From: an uncultured Gammaproteobacteria bacterium
Lineage (GTDB): Bacteria > Pseudomonadota > Gammaproteobacteria > Pseudomonadales > Azotimanducaceae_A
DNA: 5,785 nt
Assembly: GCA_913041025.1 (NCBI GenBank)
Contig: CAJWGQ010000179.1
Span: 1-5,785 of the forward strand
Direction of reading: 5' to 3'
How positions within the stretch are numbered: position 1 is the first letter of the stretch; each line of letters opens with the position of its first letter. The notes beneath the pieces are model-generated. The model worked only from the letters and a program-made list of their open reading frames with translations, was not told the origin of the DNA and searched no databases. Shown piece by piece: positions 1-5,613 of this stretch. The translations under genes and the position numbers were made by a program.

Positions 1-257
1 TCGAACTCGCCGAGCTTTGGGGAAAAGTCGCTGGACTCAACATTGAGAGAAATGGAGCCGAATTTAGTATGGACTTTAACAACGCCACCGTTCGGTTTGT
101 CGAAGCTGAGGACGGCAGAGGGCCTGGATTGGGAGGGCTCGACATTGCCGTTGCCAACAGAGATCATATTTTAGGTGAAGCAGAGAATCGGGACTGCTTC
201 GTGAGTGAAGATCGAGTCGACATTTGCGGAACTCGCTGGTATCTGCAGGACCGGTAA
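1..257 (+). CDS. VOC (glyoxalase-like) family protein, C-terminal part
   Basis: The reading frame is open from the window edge (first full codon at 3) to a TAA at 255-257, giving 84 residues of a C-terminus. The likeness is to the vicinal oxygen chelate/glyoxalase-like superfamily: an opening 'AELWGKVAGL' helix-turn as at the start of a VOC module, then alternating short strands including 'VRFVEAEDGRGPGLGGLDIAV' split around a Gly-rich turn, and a closing 'ICGTRWYL' strand. In this subgroup the usual metal-ligand His of the 'GLGGLDI' strand is absent, so lyase or dioxygenase activity cannot be assumed. The ATG at 69 is internal and is not the true start. The gene ends at a strong hairpin and converges on the transporter gene. 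The role is unknown; ring-cleavage or binding functions are possible. The family call is from pattern likeness only. Confidence 0.65.
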   Translation, partial: ELAELWGKVAGLNIERNGAEFSMDFNNATVRFVEAEDGRGPGLGGLDIAVANRDHILGEAENRDCFVSEDRVDICGTRWYLQDR

Positions 258-263
258 ACGATC

Positions 264-295
264 GACAGTCTCGACGAGTATTCGTCGGGACTGTC
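264..295. terminator. Bidirectional hairpin terminator between convergent genes
   Basis: A 14-bp stem (264-277 pairing with 282-295) closes on a 4-base loop GTAT, with a single G-T wobble at 271/288. It begins 6 bp after the VOC stop codon and touches the stop codon of the minus-strand transporter (296-298). Only short T or A runs flank it, so it is not a textbook U-tract terminator. Its position between two converging genes and its near-perfect pairing make a shared terminator or 3'-end stabilising hairpin the best reading. Confidence 0.75.
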
Positions 296-1900
296 TTAAG
301 TCATTTCGCCAACGTCTTCACCATGCTCTCGCGCACGCTCAAGCCTAGTGGATTCATCCTTCGGCAAGTTCTTCCAAGCCAGGAACAAAAACACGAGGGT
401 TAGTGAAAAAATCGACATCGAAGTCAAAATCGCACTGCGAAGTGCTTCAGCAGACTCCATTCCTCCAGCCGCGTAGACATCTGAAAGTTGCCCCATTACG
501 TAGGGTCCCATTGCCAGACCAATCATCGTGTTGATCAATATATAGTATGCGCCTGCTACTGCTCTCATTCGAGGCATAACTAGGTCTGTTGCGGTTGAGG
601 GCGGAATTCCTGGCCAACACGCGCTGAATAAGTGATGCGCAAAATTGAGGATAAAAGCCATCATCAGGCTTTCTGTGTAGATCATCCAAATTACCAGGGG
701 CGCAGTCCCAACAACAGCCACCAAGCCTACTAGAAGCCTCCCGGCTGGATGTTTCTGTTTAAGCCAGTCACCCAAAATGCCACCGAAGGTCACACCCAAT
801 AGCCCTCCCAATGCGCTACCTAAACCAATATACATACCGACTTCAGTCGCCGTGACATCGTGTACCCTAAGCAATAGTGGCGCAGTCCAGAATCCCACCC
901 CGTATGTCACAAAGGATATTGAAGGAAACGCGATCATCGTGTAGACCATCGCCTTTGATTTAAAAATCATATGATAGGTAGCAGGATCTCGAGCCTTTAG
1001 TGACTGTGCCCAAGAAAAAACGACATAGACCCCTACCCCCAAAGCCAACCACTGGGGCACATTGTCAGTCAAAATAACCAAGCCCCAACTGACGAGAAAT
1101 ATGACTGCGGCAGCAAGAAGATTAACAGGAATCGATGCGCCGTCTCGCTTCAATCCGATCAAATTAAATATCGGCATCATGGCTGCGGTTTCCGTCATCA
1201 AAACAGACAATGGCTTCGGATGTTTTTCCGTAACAAGCCCTTCGCTGATTCCCCTGACAGGCTCTTTCAAAGTACGGACCCAAAGAGCCATCAAAATTCC
1301 AGGGATACCCACCGCTAAAAATGCTGCCTGCCAGCCCTTCAACCCTAAAGGCGCGTCGCCCACAGGAAATGAGTCGTTCCAGGTTTCCATGATGAAACCA
1401 CCTAGAAACAGCCCAATACCTCCACCTATATAAACACCTGAGGAATATATGGCGATAACGGTCGCCCTTACCTTGGGTGAGTAATAATCGGACAGCATAG
1501 AATAGGCAGCTGGTGATGCACTCGCTTCGCCTATACCCACACCTATTCGAAAGGTCGCCAGCATCGCAAAGGATTTTGCAAATCCTGACAGGGCGGTCAT
1601 CGCACTCCAAAACATCAGACCGATAGAAATTAAACTTCGTCGTACCCAAACGTCTGCAAATCGAGCCAAGGGAATACCAAACACCGCATAAAAAACTGCA
1701 AACACAGTGCCGTAAAGAAAGCCCATTTCCGCATCAGTTATTCCCAGATCGCTCTGAATATCCTGACTCAGAATTGACAATATCTGTCGATCAATGAAAT
1801 TAAATACATAGACGATGATTAGCACAAACAGCACATAATGAGCGTATGCACCACCGACTTTAGGCGATTGGTCGTCGGGCTTTTCTTGTTGCTCGCTCAC
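296..1900 (-). CDS. MFS transporter, spinster-like family
   Basis: This 534-residue inner-membrane protein is probably a proton-coupled carrier of an organic acid or similar small molecule. Family signs are 'FNFIDRQIL' in TM1 (about 33-41), a degenerate MFS motif A after TM2 ('ARFADVWVRRS', 79-89), and 'RIGVGIGEA' in TM4 (118-126) followed by 'SDYYSPKVRA' (137-146), as in spinster-like MFS proteins. Hydrophobic segments lie near 22-41, 57-78, 90-108, 112-133, 146-169, 190-208, 259-277, 282-298, 316-340, 352-378, 387-407, 409-430, 447-470 and 488-509. That is 14, with two extra in the central loop. The start is GTG at 1898-1900, preceded by AAAGGGA-type Shine-Dalgarno sequence about 9 bases upstream. 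It is divergent from the PhyH-like gene. The substrate is unknown; the catabolic neighbours suggest uptake of a degradation substrate (inference). Confidence 0.9.
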   Translation of the reverse strand: MSEQQEKPDDQSPKVGGAYAHYVLFVLIIVYVFNFIDRQILSILSQDIQSDLGITDAEMGFLYGTVFAVFYAVFGIPLARFADVWVRRSLISIGLMFWSAMTALSGFAKSFAMLATFRIGVGIGEASASPAAYSMLSDYYSPKVRATVIAIYSSGVYIGGGIGLFLGGFIMETWNDSFPVGDAPLGLKGWQAAFLAVGIPGILMALWVRTLKEPVRGISEGLVTEKHPKPLSVLMTETAAMMPIFNLIGLKRDGASIPVNLLAAAVIFLVSWGLVILTDNVPQWLALGVGVYVVFSWAQSLKARDPATYHMIFKSKAMVYTMIAFPSISFVTYGVGFWTAPLLLRVHDVTATEVGMYIGLGSALGGLLGVTFGGILGDWLKQKHPAGRLLVGLVAVVGTAPLVIWMIYTESLMMAFILNFAHHLFSACWPGIPPSTATDLVMPRMRAVAGAYYILINTMIGLAMGPYVMGQLSDVYAAGGMESAEALRSAILTSMSIFSLTLVFLFLAWKNLPKDESTRLERAREHGEDVGEMT

Positions 1901-1987
1901 TTCAGAGTATCCCTTTCCTATGCCCGTAGAATACTCACTGGTTTATGTTGTTTGCGCAACCCTAAATAAATACGGCAAACTGCTCAA
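1901..1987. promoter_or_regulatory. Divergent promoter region, transporter / PhyH-like gene
   Basis: The 87-bp spacer between two divergent starts must hold signals for both genes. It contains a perfect 8-bp palindrome TTGCGCAA (1952-1959) overlapping a GTTG-N6-CAAC inverted repeat (1947-1950 and 1957-1960), which could be an operator. An AT-rich stretch CTAAATAAATA (1962-1972) could supply a plus-strand -10 element, and on the minus strand TATTCT (complement of about 1928-1933) could be the transporter's -10. No -35 element is convincing, so the individual promoter elements are guesses; only the regulatory role of the spacer is well supported. Confidence 0.45.
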
Positions 1988-2725
1988 ATGTTATCTCCAA
2001 ACCAAATTTATCAGTACCACGAGCAAGGCTACGTCATACCTGATTATCGCTTGTCGGCTGACACCATCGAAGACATAAAAATTGCTCATCAGCGCTTGAT
2101 CGAAAAGTCTCCGCAATTTTCAGATTATTGCGGCGCGCTACTCATTGAAGATTTGAGCTTTTTGAACTACGCAAGAGATCAAAACATACTCGACATGGTC
2201 AGCCAACTAATTGGTCCCGATATCGCGCTCTGGAATTCAAGTTTTTTTGCCAAGCCCGCCAAAATCGGAACACGCACTCCCTGGCATCAGGACGGCGAAT
2301 ACTGGCCTATCACCCCGCTAGCAACCTGCACGGTCTGGATAGCGTTAGACGATGCAACTACCAGTAATGGTTGTCTCAGATTTCTTCCAGGCAGTCACAA
2401 AACCAAGATCCTTGAGAGCCACCACATAAACCACGCAAGCGATGTCGCTCTTCCTCTAGAATTAGATAATCACCATATCGATGAATCAAAGGCTGAGTCT
2501 ATCGAACTCAAAGCAGGTCAAATTTCACTACACGATGTATTCTTGATGCATGCTTCAGAAGCTAATCGATCAAACCAATCCAGAAGAGGCATGACCCTTC
2601 GTTATATGCCCACTTCCTCTGTTTACCGCCGAGATCTCAACAAAAGCCCCCAAGACACAAAAAGACCGGTCTTTTTGGTCAGGGGCACCGATCAGTCTGG
2701 CGAAAACGACTTTGCGCTTCGCTAA
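1988..2725 (+). CDS. Phytanoyl-CoA dioxygenase (PhyH) family Fe(II)/2-oxoglutarate oxygenase
   Basis: This is a 245-residue, apparently cytoplasmic non-haem iron oxygenase of the PhyH family, which hydroxylates small substrates using O2 and 2-oxoglutarate. It opens with the usual family N-terminus ('LSPNQIYQYHEQGYVI', residues 2-17). The iron triad is visible: H100 and D102 in 'PWHQDGEYW', and distal H188 in 'FLMHAS'. R199, 11 residues after H188, matches the spacing of the 2-oxoglutarate-binding Arg in human PhyH. 'NGCLRFLPGSHK' (127-138) is the typical core signature, and the 'RPVFLVRG' tail suggests a full-length protein. No clear Shine-Dalgarno precedes the ATG at 1988, yet the family-like N-terminus supports this start. 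It is transcribed away from the MFS gene and its stop overlaps the DUF4242 gene's stop. The substrate cannot be read from the sequence. Confidence 0.93.
   Translation: MLSPNQIYQYHEQGYVIPDYRLSADTIEDIKIAHQRLIEKSPQFSDYCGALLIEDLSFLNYARDQNILDMVSQLIGPDIALWNSSFFAKPAKIGTRTPWHQDGEYWPITPLATCTVWIALDDATTSNGCLRFLPGSHKTKILESHHINHASDVALPLELDNHHIDESKAESIELKAGQISLHDVFLMHASEANRSNQSRRGMTLRYMPTSSVYRRDLNKSPQDTKRPVFLVRGTDQSGENDFALR
2646..2686. repeat. 41-base near-palindrome inside the PhyH-like gene tail
   Basis: At the core is a perfect 20-bp palindrome, CAAAAAGACCGGTCTTTTTG (2658-2677). It is flanked by GAC (2654-2656) pairing with GTC (2678-2680), with A2657 bulged, and by GCCCC (2646-2650) pairing with GGGGC (2682-2686) across a small internal loop. 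The whole lies in coding sequence (residues KSPQDTKRPVFLVRG of the oxygenase), about 36-76 bp beyond the stop of the minus-strand DUF4242 gene. It could be a terminator for the minus-strand transcript, a 3'-end stabiliser of the plus transcript, or a protein-binding site. The structure is seen; the role is inferred. Confidence 0.6.
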
Positions 2726-3006
2726 CCCTCAGCCGTAATCGGATCAATCATTTTAGTGATTTCGGTCACCTGCGATGCGGGAAAGCCACTTCGCTCAGCA
2801 TGCTCTTGAATGAGCGACTCACTGCCAGCTATGTAAATACAAAAGGTTTTATCAGCAACAACATAAGACTGCTCCCATTGTATGTGTTTATTCTCGGCTT
2901 GCATGGCAGATAACACGCCATTTGATTGCGCCGAGGCGGCTCTAAGAGCTTCTCTATCTGACGATCCAATTTCGGGTATATCCCTTTCGATCATGTACCT
3001 TGGCAT
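2722..3006 (-). CDS. DUF4242 family protein (possible nickel-binding, SCO4226-like)
   Basis: This small 94-residue protein has the DUF4242 pattern: 'MPRYMIERDIPEIG' at the N-terminus, a central 'IQWEQSYVVADKTFCIYIA' region (42-60) and 'SLIQEHAERSGFPASQVTEI' (64-83), ending near 'IDPITAE'. Members are thought to form ferredoxin-like alpha/beta folds. One, SCO4226 of Streptomyces, is described as nickel-binding, but most have no known role. There is no signal peptide, so it should be cytoplasmic. The start is certain: AAAGGAGGA lies 5 bases before the ATG. It lies downstream of the tannase-family gene on the same strand after 179 bp, with no clear terminator between, so it may be the last gene of that transcript. 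Its TAG stop overlaps the PhyH-like TAA in the tetranucleotide CTAA (2722-2725). Confidence 0.88.
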   Translation of the reverse strand: MPRYMIERDIPEIGSSDREALRAASAQSNGVLSAMQAENKHIQWEQSYVVADKTFCIYIAGSESLIQEHAERSGFPASQVTEITKMIDPITAEG

Positions 3007-3010
3007 GACT

Positions 3011-3019
3011 TCCTCCTTT
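3011..3019 (-). promoter_or_regulatory. Strong Shine-Dalgarno site of the DUF4242 gene
   Basis: Read on the minus strand this is AAAGGAGGA, with GGAGG ending 5 bases before the ATG at 3004-3006. It is the best ribosome-binding site in the window and suggests high translation of this small protein relative to its neighbours. Confidence 0.85.
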
Positions 3020-3049
3020 AACGTTTATAATTTACGAACTTTTATTCGA

Positions 3050-3157
3050 TTAGTTGAATTGCTTCTCTCCGCTGGCAAATACCAAATAAAAGGCAGCGGT
3101 AAAACACATGCAATTCATCGCGTAACGAGTTCTCCAAAATCCATCTTGAGCTATCAT
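3050..3157 (-). CDS. Doubtful 35-codon small ORF
   Basis: An ATG at 3155-3157 opens 35 codons to a TAA at 3050-3052. The predicted peptide begins MIAQDGFWRTR and has a hydrophobic stretch, 'MNCMCFTAAFYLVFA' (residues 14-28), which could span or touch a membrane. GAGGAG lies upstream but ends only 2 bases before the ATG, closer than optimal. It sits in the otherwise empty gap between two same-strand genes. I recognise no family, and an ORF of this length is expected by chance; it is reported as a candidate only. Confidence 0.15.
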   Translation of the reverse strand: MIAQDGFWRTRYAMNCMCFTAAFYLVFASGEKQFN

Positions 3158-3185
3158 CTCTCCTCTGACCAGGAAAAGGCGCGAT

Positions 3186-4658
3186 TTACTTTACTGAACA
3201 GCGGTAGGAGCTCGCTTCATCAGGATCTCCTTTTCCTTTATATCTGGCTAGCTTCGGATAGACGCATAAAGGTCTCGTGAAGCCACCAGACGCAGTCGCG
3301 GTGCTAGCTGGGATGACCTCCGGCTTGATATTCTTCTCGGTCCACTCCACGATCGGATTTACATAGTCAGCCATCCATGCTCCTGGCCCTAATGCGCAAT
3401 GAACCATTCCAGGCACCATAAACATCCTAAAAAAGTCACGAGTTTCTTTTTTCCCGCCATTAACTTTTTCGACTTCGGCCAGGTAATCAAACGCTCGACC
3501 TGGACGCAAAGGGAAATCGTTCCAACCTTGGTACATTAAGATCTTGCCGCCGCGAGCTTTGAATTCACTCAAGTCTGCTGTGTCAACATCCATAAAGCTG
3601 ATTTCCTCAAGCTGGCCGTGATCATTGGCCGGGTCGAATTTTTCAATGTCAAAATCAACCAGCCGCCTCATCAGTATGGCCAAGAACGAGCTTAAACTCT
3701 CATTTAGAGATTGAGCACCATCACCTAGCATGGCGTTGGGGAACATCCACATAGCCCAGTCACCCGCCGCTTCGGCTCCAGGCATCACACCCGGCGACAC
3801 GAGGTTACCCTCGGAATCCTCGAGTCCCTTATATAAATGCTCAGCTGTCTCAATCTGACCAGGCGTTAAACAAGCATCACTAGCCTTTCCTTGGCAAGCT
3901 AATTTATTCAAATCGAGTAAATCCAAGCTGCACAACCTTGGATCGTTAATCACACCGTCTTTTACGCCGTCGAGCAAATCGCAGGCACTACTGGAGTTGC
4001 TATCCAATAGTTTCAAAGAAGCCTCCGTCAAAGGCCCTTCAGATTGTTTTTTAGCCGCAGCTATCGCCCAAGGCATAAACTCCTGAAAACGAAAAACAGG
4101 AGCACCTGCAATAATCCCGTCATAATCGTTTGGAAATCGTGTCGCTTCCAACAAAGCAGCTCGACCTCCGTTAGAGCAACCCTTTAAGTATGAGTAGTCT
4201 ATGCCTCTGTCGTAGTAACTTTCGATCGCCGCTTTTGCGAATTGGGTTGCTAAATGCACACCTCGATAAGCATAGTCCAGCAATGCTTCCGGTTGATACG
4301 CATAATCGAAACTCATACCCTCATGTCCAGTATCAGTCGAGGCCATTGCAAACCCTCTGGCCAGCAGGCTAGTTATGTCTCCGATACTACCGGCGCCGCC
4401 TCCCACAGTAGAAAACATCATCCGGCCATTCCAATTTTCCACTGGCATCGTGACTTCCACCTGAATCGCTCGATTGATCACCGCCCTAACTTTGCAATGC
4501 TCAGGTAAGGATTCGCTCTTTGGAATCACTCGTCCGGTCTCTACTGCATAAGCCAAATCAGTTAAGCGATACAGGTCCCGACAATCTTTCTCGGTCTGTG
4601 TTGACGCTAAAGAAGACAACACCATACCTAAGCCTGTCATCAAAACGATAAAACGCAT
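3186..4658 (-). CDS. Tannase/feruloyl esterase family alpha/beta hydrolase, exported
   Basis: This 490-residue ester hydrolase is likely periplasmic or secreted. The chosen start (ATG at 4656-4658) follows GGGGGAG by 5 bases and gives a signal peptide (MRFIVLMTG..., hydrophobic to about residue 17, possible cut after A18). The open frame extends 32 codons further upstream, but that part has no ribosome site. The family's CS-D-HC motif is complete: C161-S162 in 'KGCSNGGR', D381 in 'YQGWND' and H420-C421 in 'GMVHCALGPG'; the two Cys should form a disulfide beside the active site. A calcium loop is seen at 225-243 ('CDLLDGVKDGVINDP': D227, D230, D234). Ten Cys in the mature protein fit five disulfides and export. 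The tail 'RPLCVYPKLARYKG' shows the C-terminus is complete. It is divergent from the SDR gene. Relatives include tannases, type-B feruloyl esterases and MHETase; the substrate is not deducible. Confidence 0.93.
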   Translation of the reverse strand: MRFIVLMTGLGMVLSSLASTQTEKDCRDLYRLTDLAYAVETGRVIPKSESLPEHCKVRAVINRAIQVEVTMPVENWNGRMMFSTVGGGAGSIGDITSLLARGFAMASTDTGHEGMSFDYAYQPEALLDYAYRGVHLATQFAKAAIESYYDRGIDYSYLKGCSNGGRAALLEATRFPNDYDGIIAGAPVFRFQEFMPWAIAAAKKQSEGPLTEASLKLLDSNSSSACDLLDGVKDGVINDPRLCSLDLLDLNKLACQGKASDACLTPGQIETAEHLYKGLEDSEGNLVSPGVMPGAEAAGDWAMWMFPNAMLGDGAQSLNESLSSFLAILMRRLVDFDIEKFDPANDHGQLEEISFMDVDTADLSEFKARGGKILMYQGWNDFPLRPGRAFDYLAEVEKVNGGKKETRDFFRMFMVPGMVHCALGPGAWMADYVNPIVEWTEKNIKPEVIPASTATASGGFTRPLCVYPKLARYKGKGDPDEASSYRCSVK

Positions 4659-4762
4659 TTGCACTCCCCCACTAAAACAAAGCATCATTAAGGCACAATA
4701 TTTCTGGTTAGGAAACAGGCGGGAGATAACTCGAAGCTCTCGGACACATAACAAGGGACAAA
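4659..4762. promoter_or_regulatory. Divergent promoter region, tannase-family gene / SDR gene
   Basis: The 104-bp spacer separates two divergent starts and should hold both promoters. For the minus strand, TTGTTA (4754 to 4749) and GTTATC (4730 to 4725) are spaced 18 bases apart and could be -35 and -10 of the tannase-family gene. The plus strand shows no convincing pair. The ends hold the two ribosome sites: GGGGGAG (4670 to 4664, minus) and AAGGGA (4753-4758, plus). The shared spacer suggests joint control of esterase and dehydrogenase, but no clear operator palindrome is visible. Confidence 0.45.
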
Positions 4763-5605
4763 ATGAAAGACTTAACTGGAAAAGTCGCTTTCATCACCGG
4801 AGCAGCTAGCGGAATGGGGTTAGCCATGGCGCGTTCTTTTTCCGCTGCCGGAATGAAAGTAGTACTCACCGATATAGAGCAGAGCGCCCTCGAAAAGGTA
4901 GAAAAGGAATTCTCATCAAGTAACAGAGAAGCTCTGTGCTTACAACTGGACGTGACCTCCAGAGAGGCAATGGAAAAAGCAGCAGAGAGCACATTAGAGC
5001 GGTTTGGCAAGGTCCACGTTCTAGCCAATAACGCGGGCGTAGCTGTACGTGGTTCGCTCGACGAAATGGATTACAAAGACTGGGATTGGACATTAGGTGT
5101 CAACCTAGACGGGGTCGTAAACGGTCTCCAAGCTTTCTTACCGCTTATAAAAGCTCACGGAGAAGGTGGCCACATTGTCAATACGGCCTCTATGGCAGGC
5201 CAGATTGCACTACCTAAAATCGGTATATACACGGCTTCTAAATACGCGGTAGTCGGCATCTCCGAAACTTTGAGACTAGATCTAGAACAAGACGACATAG
5301 GAGTGTCGGTCCTGTGTCCTGGCATAGTAGATACCAACATATTTGAGTCAGACAGGAACCGCCCTGGCTCCTTAAAAGCAGAAGGCGACGCCTCAAAATT
5401 TAATTTAGGCAAAAATGCAAAATCGATTAAAGAAAGCGCGCTGAACCCCAACATCGTCGGAGAAATGGTGGTTCATGCTATTGTCGAAAACGAGGCGTAT
5501 ATTTTTACTCACCCCGAGTTAGAGGAAGCGGTAGACAAGCGCTTCGAAGGTATCAGCCGATCCTTTGAGAAGTGGCGGAAGTATAAAAAGGATAACCAGC
5601 TCTAA
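4763..5605 (+). CDS. SDR family NAD(P)-dependent oxidoreductase
   Basis: This 280-residue cytoplasmic classical short-chain dehydrogenase probably oxidises an alcohol or reduces a ketone. The Rossmann motif TGAASGMG lies at 12-19. D37 at the end of strand 2 ('VVLTDIEQ') points to NAD rather than NADP. D63 ('LDVTS') and NNAG (89-92) are in place. The catalytic set is N114 ('GVNLDG'), S143 ('NTASMAG'), Y156 and K160 ('YTASK'), followed by the PG motif at 186-187. A C-terminal extension (about 195-280), rich in charge and ending 'FEKWRKYKKDNQL', makes it a little longer than the usual 250 residues. The ATG at 4763 follows AAGGGA by 4 bases. The next gene starts 8 bp after the stop, so the two form an operon. 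The substrate is unknown. Confidence 0.93.
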   Translation: MKDLTGKVAFITGAASGMGLAMARSFSAAGMKVVLTDIEQSALEKVEKEFSSSNREALCLQLDVTSREAMEKAAESTLERFGKVHVLANNAGVAVRGSLDEMDYKDWDWTLGVNLDGVVNGLQAFLPLIKAHGEGGHIVNTASMAGQIALPKIGIYTASKYAVVGISETLRLDLEQDDIGVSVLCPGIVDTNIFESDRNRPGSLKAEGDASKFNLGKNAKSIKESALNPNIVGEMVVHAIVENEAYIFTHPELEEAVDKRFEGISRSFEKWRKYKKDNQL

Positions 5606-5613
5606 GAATCAGT

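Larger units (their letters stand above)
3007..3185. other. 179-bp gap between tannase-family and DUF4242 genes
   Basis: This is non-coding or only doubtfully coding. It holds an inverted repeat CCGCTG/CAGCGG (3069-3074 and 3094-3099, 19-base loop; too open for a strong terminator) and an imperfect operator-like palindrome ATTCGA-ttag-TTGAAT (3044-3059, one wobble). AT-rich DNA before the DUF4242 gene includes TATAAA on the minus strand (3024-3029), which is too near the Shine-Dalgarno to be a clean -10. No U-tract terminator follows the tannase-family stop, so read-through into DUF4242 is plausible. Confidence 0.4.

Noticed and set aside
69..257. A complete 62-residue gene starting at ATG 69
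   Set aside because: The frame is open to the window edge and the 22 upstream codons read as part of the same VOC fold, so this ATG is internal.
1062..1649. Open frames on both strands inside the transporter gene (1062-1433 plus, 1164-1649 minus)
   Set aside because: Both lie within the well-supported transporter frame, show no family pattern, and are low-complexity antisense or shifted-frame translations.
2746..2761. AATCA-ttttag-TGATT inverted repeat as a terminator for the PhyH-like gene
   Set aside because: The 5-bp AT-rich stem is too weak and lies within the DUF4242 coding sequence; chance is a sufficient explanation.
2882..3280. Plus-strand 132-codon frame across the DUF4242 gene start and the gap
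   Set aside because: It is antisense to the DUF4242 gene and its strong ribosome site and to the tannase-family tail, has no ribosome site of its own, and resembles no family.
3186..4658. Naming the hydrolase as MHETase or as a true tannase
   Set aside because: Only family-wide motifs are visible. Length and lid differ from MHETase, and substrate-binding residues cannot be assigned without alignment.
4659..4754. Longer start for the tannase-family protein (32 more residues)
   Set aside because: The extension has no ribosome site, would bury the signal peptide, and overlaps the divergent spacer; the ATG at 4656-4658 has GGGGGAG at good spacing and begins a proper signal sequence.
4708..5454. 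Minus-strand frames opposite the SDR gene
   Set aside because: They are antisense to an SDR with every catalytic motif intact and show no recognisable domain.
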